Assembly: GCA_025061975.1 (NCBI GenBank)
Contig: JANXBB010000024.1
Location: 1-14,464 of the forward strand
Direction of reading: 5' to 3'
Source: Caldifarciminota bacterium
GTDB taxonomy: Bacteria > Hydrothermota > Tepidihabitantia > Tepidihabitantales > CAIPLT01
DNA: 14,464 nucleotides
Shown: positions 1-6,205 of the stretch, in pieces
How positions within the stretch are numbered: the stretch's first letter is position 1
How the letters are laid out: each line of letters begins with the position of its first letter
Translations under genes and position numbers: made by a program
The notes under the pieces: model-generated
Told to the model about the DNA's origin: nothing
Databases searched by the model: none
What the model saw: the letters and a program-made list of their open reading frames with translations, nothing else

Positions 1-370
1 GATCAGAATTGATTAAATTAGCTAGGCCAAGACCTAAGACTTTACCCAGGTTTATGCATTCATAATATTTTAAATTATGTAAGAGATTTTGGTAAGGAGT
101 TTCGTATTTTCCGAGAGCCCTTATTCTTAAAAGTACATTATTATTTCTTATTAAAGGATGACGACATTTCTCGTTAAAGGCTTTAGGGTATCCGCAGAGT
201 ACACAGGTGCCTAAAGAATTTGTTGTTACTAAATAAAAACACTTATCGCAAATATTTCCTTTGTCAAGTTCTTTGCCGCAACCCAAACACTTAGGGGGAA
301 AACCTAAATCGATTAAAACATCTTTTAGTTCTGTTAAAAACCTTTGTGCTAATTTCAAGATAGAGTGCAT
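1..370 (-). CDS. comF: ComF family protein (ComFC-like phosphoribosyltransferase-type), N-terminal 123 residues, truncated by window edge
   Basis: Reading from the ATG at 370 gives an open frame through the left edge (123 codons visible). The N-terminus carries the paired-cysteine zinc-ribbon pattern of ComF/ComFC proteins: CLGCGKEL (Cys28, Cys31), ICDKC (Cys41, Cys44), CVLCGYP (Cys56, Cys59) and a further Cys69. It is followed by the family's linker 'LRIRALGKYETPYQNLLHNLKYYECINLGKVLG' region (residues 81-113), matching the usual 'alpYegplr.li..lKy.g...la..l' stretch. The phosphoribosyltransferase domain with its PRPP loop would lie beyond the window. Family members function in natural transformation (DNA uptake) in some bacteria, but many ComF proteins occur in species not known to be competent, so the role here is open. 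The start lies 3 bases after the lgt stop with no clear SD, suggesting translational coupling at the end of the operon. Confidence 0.85.
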   Translation of the reverse strand, partial: MHSILKLAQRFLTELKDVLIDLGFPPKCLGCGKELDKGNICDKCFYLVTTNSLGTCVLCGYPKAFNEKCRHPLIRNNNVLLRIRALGKYETPYQNLLHNLKYYECINLGKVLGLGLANLINSD

Positions 371-373
371 TAT

Positions 374-1138
374 TTAACTATGAGTCTTTTTGGAAACTTG
401 AATAGCGTAAATTATACCGATTATAAAAAGGCTGCCGGCAATAATTTGATTAACTATAAAATTTTCCAGATTTTCATAGTATCGAATAAAATCGATTAAA
501 AATCTAAATAGTGCATATAGGCTAAGAATAATACCAAAAAGAGCACCGGGCTTTAATTTCTTTCTTTCTAAAACTAACGCCAACCCGAATAATATAAATC
601 CAGCTAAGGAAGAATAAAGTTGAGTTGGATGGATTTTTTCACAGAATACTTCACCAGCCGGGGAATGTTGAGGGAACTCAACGCCCCACGGTAGATTTGT
701 TGGCCGACCAAAACAACAACCATTAAGAAAACAGCCGATCCTTGTAAAACCTTCTCCTAATACAATTGCCGGTGTCACAGCGTCAAGCATCTTAGCTAAT
801 GGAAGTTTTTTTACCCTTAGATAAAAGATTCCTGAAAGCAAAGCTAAAATAAAACCTCCAAAAAACATCAACCCCCCTAAACCACCGCGCCAGAAAGCGA
901 TAATTCCAATTAAGTCATTTTTAAACTCATCCCAGTGAAGGACTACATATAAAAGGCGTGCACCGACAATTACTGAACCTAAAACAATCAGTGCTAAGTT
1001 GTTTACTGTTTCGCTTGAAACGCCAAATCGCTGGGCTCGAGTTTCTACTAGTTTTATTCCTATTAAGAACGAAATGAAGAGAAAAAAACCATATGAATAG
1101 ATATTAAAACCTAAAATTCTTATAAGCACGGGATGCAT
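374..1138 (-). CDS. lgt: Prolipoprotein diacylglyceryl transferase (Lgt)
   Basis: Lgt transfers a diacylglyceryl group from phosphatidylglycerol to the lipobox cysteine of prolipoproteins in the inner membrane, the first step of lipoprotein maturation. The 254-aa length is normal for the family, with about seven hydrophobic segments. Visible motifs are WRGGLGG with GLMFFGG (residues 83-95), the Lgt signature TRIGCFLNGCCFGRPT (132-147), HPTQLYSSL (170-178) and LYALFRFLIDFIRYYEN (207-223). By motif alignment with E. coli Lgt from memory, Arg133 corresponds to Arg143, Tyr208 to Tyr235 and Arg212 to Arg239. The residue matching the essential His103 is Phe93 here, which is unusual. The ATG at 1138 has AGGAG 6 bases upstream. 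The gene begins 9 bases after the M50 peptidase stop, within the same operon. Confidence 0.95.
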   Translation of the reverse strand: MHPVLIRILGFNIYSYGFFLFISFLIGIKLVETRAQRFGVSSETVNNLALIVLGSVIVGARLLYVVLHWDEFKNDLIGIIAFWRGGLGGLMFFGGFILALLSGIFYLRVKKLPLAKMLDAVTPAIVLGEGFTRIGCFLNGCCFGRPTNLPWGVEFPQHSPAGEVFCEKIHPTQLYSSLAGFILFGLALVLERKKLKPGALFGIILSLYALFRFLIDFIRYYENLENFIVNQIIAGSLFIIGIIYAIQVSKKTHS

Positions 1139-1144
1139 ATTTGT

Positions 1145-1149
1145 CTCCT
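1145..1149 (-). promoter_or_regulatory. Ribosome binding site of lgt
   Basis: AGGAG on the minus strand, 6 bases before the lgt ATG at 1138. It overlaps the TAG stop of the preceding peptidase gene (1148-1150), so the two genes are likely translationally linked. Confidence 0.75.
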
Positions 1150-2047
1150 AATAAAAGATTTTCATCGGGACCGGAACAAATGAGACTATTAATATTACAA
1201 ATCCAATAACTGCAAGGCATTTATCAGTAGTTGTTAAAGGCTCTGCATCATTTATACTTTTGGGGTGTTTTATCCCTAAAGCCAAAACCAAAATTAACCA
1301 TAAAAACCAGCCGGGCCATAGAAGTCCTAAAACTCCTAAAACAACAATCGTAAAAATGGTAAGATATTTATAATATTTACTTAAAAATCCATAAGAAATA
1401 TGTCCTCCATCAAGCTGCCCCAAAGGTAAAAGATTTATTGCCGTAACAAAAAGCCCCAACCAACCGGCAAAAGCTACCGGATGAAGTACAATGTCGGCGT
1501 TTTCTAAAGTTTGTGGGAAAAAAATGCGCGAAAGTAAATAGAAAACTAATGAACTTCCTATTTTTAGCCCTCCTTGGATTTCTGCGACACTTGCAACTTT
1601 GGAAAATTTTAATCCAATAATTACTGCAGGTATTGCAAGTAAGAAACTAATTAACGGGCCTGAAAGGCCGATTCTAATGAGAGCTCGACGATTCGGAATG
1701 GGCGATTTGATTCTAATAAATGCACCCATTGTGCCTATTAAAGGATGGGGCACCGGAAGAAAAAAAGGTAAACTTACTCTGACTTTATAATGTCTTGCAG
1801 TAAAAAAGTGACTAAGTTCATGACCTAATAAAATTAAAAGCAAAGTTGCAGAAAACGGTAATCCTTTCCAGATATTCTTAAAATTAGAAAACGGATTAGT
1901 GCCAAAATGAAACGCTCCAACGATTAATGTTGTTAATATAGTAAGCGCAAATAATATAATTGCCGTGAATATTTCTCGCTGAGAAATTTTTAAAACAAAA
2001 TCTTCATGGGCTTTTTCAAAATTAGAGTCAAGTACTTCTTTGTTCAT
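1148..2047 (-). CDS. Site-2-protease-like intramembrane zinc metallopeptidase (M50 family)
   Basis: Predicted multi-pass membrane protease of 299 aa. The zinc-binding HExxH motif is HELSH at residues 76-80 inside a hydrophobic segment, and the third ligand motif is NLLPLGQLDGGH (205-216), the usual NxxPxxxLDGG form. Between them lies FFLPVPHPLIGTMGAFIRIKSPIPNR (95-120), typical of the EGY-like/short S2P subgroup without a PDZ domain. Hydrophobic stretches near 25-46, 63-82, 124-147, 187-208, 227-258 and 273-292 fit six or so membrane passes. Family members cut membrane-embedded substrates such as anti-sigma factors or signal-peptide remnants; the substrate here is unknown. It lies in an operon upstream of lgt, so a role in envelope or lipoprotein quality control is possible but only inferred. 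The ATG at 2047 has only a weak GGA upstream; the gap from the preceding gene is 22 bases. Confidence 0.9.
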   Translation of the reverse strand: MNKEVLDSNFEKAHEDFVLKISQREIFTAIILFALTILTTLIVGAFHFGTNPFSNFKNIWKGLPFSATLLLILLGHELSHFFTARHYKVRVSLPFFLPVPHPLIGTMGAFIRIKSPIPNRRALIRIGLSGPLISFLLAIPAVIIGLKFSKVASVAEIQGGLKIGSSLVFYLLSRIFFPQTLENADIVLHPVAFAGWLGLFVTAINLLPLGQLDGGHISYGFLSKYYKYLTIFTIVVLGVLGLLWPGWFLWLILVLALGIKHPKSINDAEPLTTTDKCLAVIGFVILIVSFVPVPMKIFY

Positions 2048-2069
2048 GGGTGTTATTCCAAATTTTCGT

Positions 2070-2423
2070 TTAAGAAATTTTATGCTTTAGATGCCCTAGG
2101 TACCTTTTTAATATCGTAAGATCTTCTAAAATGCCTATCGGTTTAATAATTATTTTATCGCCTTCATCCGATATTCTAAATCCGTAGTTTTCACGCCCCA
2201 ATTCAAAAATTCGGTAACTATTAGAATAAGAATCGCGATGTACCGAATAAGAGCGACCAATTGCTTTACTCGTAAATTTTTTAAAGTCTTCAATGATCGC
2301 TGCTAAAGCTTCTTCGTCGTTGATATCAGGTTTTTTTAATAGAATTACTGCTTCTCCTTGGGTGCTCCGAGCATCTCTTAAACATGACCGTTCTAAATCA
2401 ATATAATCAGAGATTTCTTTCAT
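2070..2423 (-). CDS. Uncharacterised 117-aa soluble protein coupled to the M20 hydrolase
   Basis: I do not recognise this family. The protein is charged, with no membrane segment or signal peptide. It looks alpha/beta: a helical region around residues 31-50 (EEALAAIIEDFKKFTSKAIG), then alternating strands (SNSYRIFELGRENYGFRIS, GDKIIIKPIG) and a basic C-terminal helix (DLTILKRYLGHLKHKIS). I chose the ATG at 2423, which overlaps the M20 stop as TAATG and has GGGA about 6 bases upstream. A longer start at 2462 exists but would overlap the M20 gene by 40 bases and has no SD. The stop-start overlap implies translational coupling, so it may work with, or in stoichiometry to, the M20 enzyme; that partnership is inference. 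Confidence 0.75.
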   Translation of the reverse strand: MKEISDYIDLERSCLRDARSTQGEAVILLKKPDINDEEALAAIIEDFKKFTSKAIGRSYSVHRDSYSNSYRIFELGRENYGFRISDEGDKIIIKPIGILEDLTILKRYLGHLKHKIS

Positions 2424-3703
2424 TATATTCCCAATTCTTTTATTTCGATACCCATAAGACAAGCAAAGACTTTGTCATCGTTTGTCATGTTATCAATTAT
2501 TGAAAACTCGTTTGGTTGGTGAGCATTATTACTAACTTTAGACCATACTGCAGCTTGAAGGCCATTTTTTCTAAAAAGTGCTGCAACTGTCCCTCCGCCT
2601 ATTCCTCCGGGTTTAGCGTTTATTTTATAAACTTCTTTAATTGCTTTTTTTAGAATTTTTACTACCACAGAATCCGGAGGTGTAATAGGTGCGGCTTCGG
2701 AAATTTGCGTGTTTTCAAGTTCTACTTGAACACCAAACTTCTTTTCAATTTTTTCGGTTTCCGTTTTTATATCCTCCAAAACCTGCGTAACCGGATAATC
2801 AGGCAAGATGCGACAGTCAAAATAAAAAACATCCTCACCGGGAACTGTATTAACATTCGGAACATTAGATTCTTTCTTGGTAGGTTCTGCAGTACTAATT
2901 GGAGGCGAAAACAACCGGTTCTTCTTTTTGTATTTTTTCTTAAACATCTTGTCTAATGCAACAATTAGATAAGCTCCAGCACGATGAGCGTTGATCCCTT
3001 GAGGAGCAGACGCGGCATGAGTTTGCTTGCCTTTGATTGTAAACTTAAGCCAAAGGATAGATTTCTCGGCAATTTCAATTAAACTGCCGTTGGGATTACC
3101 GGCATCAGGAATAATATAAATATCGTTTTCAGAAAACAGCTTTCGAAAGTTATTAAGGAGATAACCGGCTCCATAATGACTGCCCGTTTCTTCATCTGAA
3201 ACAAAAATCAAATTGACGTCATAAATTGGATTAAAACCCAAGTCTTTTAATGCTTTAACAGCTGCAATTGACGCTACAAGCTCTTGCTGGTTGTCTTCTG
3301 TCCCTCGGCCATAAATTTTGCCGTCTTTTACAACAGCTTTATAAGGATCAGTTTCCCAAAGACTTAACGAGCCCGGAGGGACAATGTCGATATGAGTCAT
3401 AATCCAAATTTTTGGTGCCGGATAAACACCACGAAAAGTTGCGATAATATTCGGGCGGTAATTACTTTTGACTCTTAAATCTGGTGCATTGTATTCTGAA
3501 ATTTGCCATCGTTCTTGAGGAAGATTACTTGTAAGTTCTTTTAACACTTCTAGTAAATATTTTCCTCGTTCAGCCTCACCATCACCACCATTTTCCGGGC
3601 CAATTGCAGGAATTGCAGTCAATTCGCATTGAAGACGAATCATATAATCTCTAAGATTTTCAATTGATTCGTTAATTTTTTGCCATTCTCTTAATTGCCA
3701 CAT
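2423..3703 (-). CDS. M20 family zinc metallo-hydrolase (ArgE/DapE/CPG2-like)
   Basis: A 426-aa dinuclear zinc amidohydrolase/peptidase, normal length for M20. Metal-site residues in order: THIDIVPPG gives His104 and Asp106; GRGTEDNQQ gives the bridging Asp137; SDEETGS gives the general base Glu171 and ligand Glu172; IIPDAG gives Asp200; NNAHQPNEF gives His395. The inserted dimerisation domain (about 205-325) carries GKQTHAA with His229. The overall pattern (SLWETDPYKAVVKDGKIYGRG, EIAEKSILWLKFT, GGIGGGTVAALFR) matches the M20 metallo-hydrolase group often mislabelled as a diaminopimelate-pathway enzyme. The real substrate cannot be read from sequence; deacylase or dipeptidase activity is equally possible. 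No signal peptide, so cytoplasmic. First gene of the operon, with AAAGGAG at 3708-3714 and a strong promoter upstream. Confidence 0.93.
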   Translation of the reverse strand: MWQLREWQKINESIENLRDYMIRLQCELTAIPAIGPENGGDGEAERGKYLLEVLKELTSNLPQERWQISEYNAPDLRVKSNYRPNIIATFRGVYPAPKIWIMTHIDIVPPGSLSLWETDPYKAVVKDGKIYGRGTEDNQQELVASIAAVKALKDLGFNPIYDVNLIFVSDEETGSHYGAGYLLNNFRKLFSENDIYIIPDAGNPNGSLIEIAEKSILWLKFTIKGKQTHAASAPQGINAHRAGAYLIVALDKMFKKKYKKKNRLFSPPISTAEPTKKESNVPNVNTVPGEDVFYFDCRILPDYPVTQVLEDIKTETEKIEKKFGVQVELENTQISEAAPITPPDSVVVKILKKAIKEVYKINAKPGGIGGGTVAALFRKNGLQAAVWSKVSNNAHQPNEFSIIDNMTNDDKVFACLMGIEIKELGI

Positions 3704-3707
3704 AAAA

Positions 3708-3714
3708 CTCCTTT
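3708..3714 (-). promoter_or_regulatory. Ribosome binding site of the M20 hydrolase
   Basis: AAAGGAG on the minus strand, 4 bases before the ATG at 3703. It fixes the start and shows the normal SD mode of initiation for this operon. Confidence 0.85.
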
Positions 3715-3729
3715 AAAAACTTTTGTTTT

Positions 3730-3758
3730 AGTATAATTTATTAATAAAGCTTTGTCAA
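3730..3758 (-). promoter_or_regulatory. Near-consensus sigma-70-type promoter of the M20-S2P-lgt-comF operon
   Basis: On the minus strand, TTGACA (3753-3758) is followed by a 17-base spacer and TATACT (3730-3735). The predicted start of transcription is near 3723, giving a 5' leader of about 20 bases that holds the SD site. No other strong promoter was seen further down the operon, so all five genes probably depend on it. Confidence 0.8.
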
Positions 3759-3833
3759 CTTAAAAACAAATAAGATACTTCCCGGGTATTTTTAATTTCA
3801 GTAAAGCTTTTAATTAAAGAGTATTTAGCAGTT

Positions 3834-4322
3834 TTACTTTATGCGGATGCCACCTTTAGCTGTTACAATGTTGTCGGTTCCTGTATTTCCCGAAATATTT
3901 TGGGTATATAGTTCTAACACACCTTCAACATATGGAAAAAGTTTTGCTTGATTGAGCTTGAATTCAACTCCGGCACCAATTCGGAGATTTAAATCCGTTA
4001 AATTAGTAGCGGTAGAAAATTTTAGACCAGCGATTGCGTAGGGATTAAAAGTTTCTTGAGGGAAAAAGAGTAAAAGATCTACGGGCGAGAGAGTTCCTAA
4101 AAAGATGTGAGTGTTGTTAGAATGAAAGGCAACTCTTGTAAATTCTAACCGTGCATAAAGGTTGTTTTTAATATTAAAAATTGCGCTACCATCAATGTAA
4201 GGGTGGTTATCGTTTGATTTTATTACATATCCAGCACCCGCTTCAAGACCGAAAATTAATCTTTTATAGCCAAAACTTAAGGAGATCAAAGCTAATCCCA
4301 AAAGTAGAATTTTTTTTAACAT
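3834..4322 (-). CDS. Small exported beta-barrel-like outer-membrane protein (162 aa)
   Basis: The N-terminus MLKKILLLGLALISLSFG is a clear signal peptide (two lysines, a leucine-rich core, a probable cut after Ser/Gly near residue 18). The mature part alternates hydrophobic and polar residues in strand-like blocks with glycines between: LIFGLEAGAGYVI, YIDGSAIFNI, LYARLEFTRVAF, YAIAGLKFS, NLRIGAGVEFKL, LFPYVEGVLELYT, IVTAKGGIRIK. That layout fits an eight-strand OmpA/porin-like barrel, but no specific family is recognised and the last residue is Lys rather than an aromatic. The start at 4322 is preferred because GAGGAGG lies 7 bases upstream. A 19-codon longer frame from 4379 would begin inside the -35 box. 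It is monocistronic with its own promoter. Confidence 0.72.
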   Translation of the reverse strand: MLKKILLLGLALISLSFGYKRLIFGLEAGAGYVIKSNDNHPYIDGSAIFNIKNNLYARLEFTRVAFHSNNTHIFLGTLSPVDLLLFFPQETFNPYAIAGLKFSTATNLTDLNLRIGAGVEFKLNQAKLFPYVEGVLELYTQNISGNTGTDNIVTAKGGIRIK

Positions 4323-4329
4323 TGGCTTG

Positions 4330-4336
4330 CCTCCTC
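4330..4336 (-). promoter_or_regulatory. Ribosome binding site fixing the start of the barrel-like protein
   Basis: GAGGAGG on the minus strand, 7 bases before the ATG at 4322. It decides between this start and the longer in-frame ATG at 4379, which has no SD. Confidence 0.85.
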
Positions 4337-4355
4337 TTTTTAGGTAATTCGTACT

Positions 4356-4384
4356 ATTGTACAATGTTTTAAGATTCATGTCAA
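4356..4384 (-). promoter_or_regulatory. Sigma-70-type promoter of the 4322 barrel-like gene
   Basis: On the minus strand, TTGACA (4379-4384), a 17-base spacer and TACAAT (4356-4361). Predicted transcription start is near 4349, giving a leader of about 27 bases that contains the SD. The upstream ATG at 4379 would not be transcribed. Confidence 0.8.
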
Positions 4385-4813
4385 GTTAATTGGTTAAATT
4401 TTTAGAACTAAAAGTTGCTGACCTCGATCAGAACTCTACTCGCTAACACAGCGCATTGATGAATTAAATTGTGTTAGGTTGGTATTAAAAGTAGTTTGGG
4501 CTATAGGTAACTTGTAAGTTTATCAAACAGTTTCCATGCTGGAAAGAAAAAAGGCTCGATTTAGCTTTAATTTCTCATCATTAGTTACAGTAATACTTTA
4601 AAAATTCTTGTTGAATCCAGGGGACCATATGGGTGCTAATATCCCGGGGTGATATGTTATTTATAAAGCAAAATTTGTTTTACTGTCTTTAAATAAATTG
4701 TCTCTGTTCATCATAATAATATAGATGCAACAAAAAGCATGTTTGGATAAAAAACGTAATAAAAAATATGCTTCGGATTTGCTACAAAACCTAAATTAAT
4801 TAATAAGATTCCC
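4385..4813. other. Gene-free 429-base intergenic region between two divergent barrel-like genes
   Basis: All frames on both strands are broken by stops apart from short shadows, and no tRNA-like or other recognised RNA fold was found. It holds one clear inverted repeat (4443-4477) and a small hairpin TTTCC-atgct-GGAAA at 4531-4545. Both flanking promoters sit at its edges and face outward, so most of this stretch should be untranscribed. It could be a decayed gene, a regulatory region or a small-RNA locus; nothing in the sequence decides this. Confidence 0.5.
4443..4477. repeat. Inverted repeat CTAACACA / TGTGTTAG
   Basis: Perfect 8-base arms at 4443-4450 and 4470-4477 separated by 19 bases. 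No T-run follows on either strand, so it is not a convincing terminator. It may be a protein-binding site or chance. Confidence 0.4.
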
Positions 4814-4842
4814 TTGACACATAATACTTTATTTTGCATAAT
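4814..4842 (+). promoter_or_regulatory. Sigma-70-type promoter of the 4853 gene, nearly leaderless
   Basis: TTGACA (4814-4819), a 17-base spacer and CATAAT (4837-4842). Transcription is predicted to begin near 4849-4851, only a few bases before the ATG at 4853. The -35 box coincides with an in-frame TTG that could otherwise be taken as the start codon. Confidence 0.68.
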
Positions 4843-4852
4843 CTTAATTTGT

Positions 4853-5473
4853 ATGTGGACAATTTTACTTCTTATTGGTTTTTTTGAGACGGGTTCAATT
4901 GGGTTTTCGGGCGACCCATTAATTAACGGAGTTAGTATTGTAGCCGGTAAAAAAGAAGGATTTCGCACGCATCTTATATTTAGTTTCGGAAGCGGGGAGA
5001 TCGGAGTTGATTCCAGCTATTATTATCATCAAGATCCGGCCCGAAATGTTGAGTATCATTTTTATCGTCCCTATTTTTGGATTAATTGGGGTATCCGAGG
5101 CGAATATCACTTTAAGAATTATAATTGGTATCAACCTTATATAGCTTTAGGGCTTGAAGGCAAACGAGATTTTAGCTGGGCTACAGAAAGTTTTTATTAT
5201 GATTCAATGACGTTTATAAAACCGATTCAAACTAAGACGATATTTTTGGGGCCGGTGATGACTGCGGGGCTTACTTTTTATCCGATAAAAATGTTATCAG
5301 GCCTTGATGTTCCGTTTGCTAAGGTATTAGCTCTAAATATTGAGATGGTTGCTTTTTATCTTATAAAACGTCAATTTGACCCCGCTTTTAATTATCCCTT
5401 GGGAATCGTTTTTTATAATAGTAGAAGGTATAGCGGAATCGATATTGGTGCCGGTATTTATTACCATTGGTAA
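4853..5473 (+). CDS. Uncharacterised aromatic-rich, probably exported beta-barrel-like protein (206 aa)
   Basis: No named family is recognised. After a hydrophobic N-terminus (WTILLLIGFF) the protein is rich in Tyr, Phe and Trp, with alternating strand-like segments: THLIFSFGSGEIGVDSSYYY, YFWINWGIRGEYHF, YQPYIALGLEGKRDF, KTIFLGPVMTAGLTFYP, GIDIGAGIYYHW. Ending on an aromatic residue (Trp) is typical of outer-membrane barrels. The start is uncertain. An upstream in-frame TTG at 4814 would add 13 residues and give a longer hydrophobic stretch, but it lies in the -35 box of the promoter and has no SD. The ATG at 4853 also has no SD and fits a leaderless or near-leaderless mRNA. The signal peptide from 4853 lacks basic residues, which is a weakness of this start. 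Followed after 15 bases by the transporter gene, so they are probably cotranscribed. Confidence 0.65.
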   Translation: MWTILLLIGFFETGSIGFSGDPLINGVSIVAGKKEGFRTHLIFSFGSGEIGVDSSYYYHQDPARNVEYHFYRPYFWINWGIRGEYHFKNYNWYQPYIALGLEGKRDFSWATESFYYDSMTFIKPIQTKTIFLGPVMTAGLTFYPIKMLSGLDVPFAKVLALNIEMVAFYLIKRQFDPAFNYPLGIVFYNSRRYSGIDIGAGIYYHW

Positions 5474-5488
5474 AGCCTCATAAAGCAC

Positions 5489-6205
5489 ATGAGTGTTGTT
5501 TTTATATGGCTTCTCACGTTGATTATTGCAAGTGTTAGTATCCCCTATTATATAAGGCAGTATAAAAAATCTGACTTAGCAATTGGAATATATGTGATTT
5601 ATTTAGCACTTTCACAGATTATAGCTTCTAAAATCGCTAATTTTAATTTGATCATTTTTCAATTTACAGCACCTGCTGCGGTACTAATTTTCCCTTTTAC
5701 TTTTCAAATTACCGATATTGTTAACGAAGCTTTTGGGCGCCATGAAGTTCATCGTATGATCGCAATTGCTTTTATTACACAGGTTTTAATGACGCTATTT
5801 TTGTATTTAGGAACGGCACTTCCTCGAGCACCATTCTGGCAAAGTGAAAAGGCTTGGCATGAGATTATTAATTTAGTGCCCCGGATTACCTTGGCTAGTT
5901 GGATTGCTTTTTTGGTATCAGAAAATCTTGATGCAATATTATACGCTCAGATTAGGAATCTTACAAAAGGCCGTTATCTTTGGATACGTAATATTTTTAG
6001 TGACATTCCAAGCTTAGCAGTTGATTCGATTATTTTTGTAAGCATCGCTTTTTACGGAATAATGCCAATATGGTCTTTGATTTTTGGCCAAATTGTCCTT
6101 AAATGGCTCATTGGAATATTGGATACCCCGTTTATGTATTTATCTCGAATGGTTCTTTATTATAAAACTGTTCCAGCTTCAGGACTAAACTTTATCGATA
6201 AATAA
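5489..6205 (+). CDS. Queuosine precursor transporter, YhhQ/VUT (DUF165) family
   Basis: A 238-aa polytopic inner-membrane protein with about six to seven hydrophobic segments. Family landmarks include [11 protein letters not shown] (42-52), the conserved [19 protein letters not shown] (68-86) and the late block [20 protein letters not shown] (164-183) followed by a Phe/Gly-rich helix. In E. coli, YhhQ imports the queuosine precursors preQ0 and preQ1 for tRNA wobble-base modification; transfer of that substrate to this protein is inference from family. The ATG at 5489 has no strong SD and starts 15 bases after the upstream stop, so it probably relies on cotranscription and coupling. Its last 46 bases overlap the 3' end of fusA on the other strand. 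No other queuosine gene is visible here. Confidence 0.87.
   Translation: MSVVFIWLLTLIIASVSIPYYIRQYKKSDLAIGIYVIYLALSQIIASKIANFNLIIFQFTAPAAVLIFPFTFQITDIVNEAFGRHEVHRMIAIAFITQVLMTLFLYLGTALPRAPFWQSEKAWHEIINLVPRITLASWIAFLVSENLDAILYAQIRNLTKGRYLWIRNIFSDIPSLAVDSIIFVSIAFYGIMPIWSLIFGQIVLKWLIGILDTPFMYLSRMVLYYKTVPASGLNFIDK

Noticed and set aside
2424..2462. Longer 130-aa form of the unknown protein starting at 2462
   Set aside because: It would overlap the M20 gene by 40 bases with no SD; the TAATG start at 2423 is more natural.
3771..3796. Possible terminator around ATACTTCCCGGGTATTTTT
   Set aside because: Only a 4-base stem with a T-run on the plus strand, where no plus-strand gene ends; unsupported for the minus-strand gene that ends at 3834.
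4323..4379. Longer N-terminus for the 4322 barrel-like protein, starting at 4379
   Set aside because: This ATG lies in the -35 box of the gene's own promoter and lacks an SD, while the ATG at 4322 has GAGGAGG and opens a signal peptide.
4604..4660. tRNA-like fragment (GTTGAATCC resembling a T-loop) in the intergenic region
   Set aside because: No acceptor stem, anticodon arm or D-arm can be built around it.
4711..4968. 85-codon open frame on the minus strand
   Set aside because: It overlaps the promoter and start of the plus-strand 4853 gene, has no SD and reads as low-quality sequence; a shadow frame.
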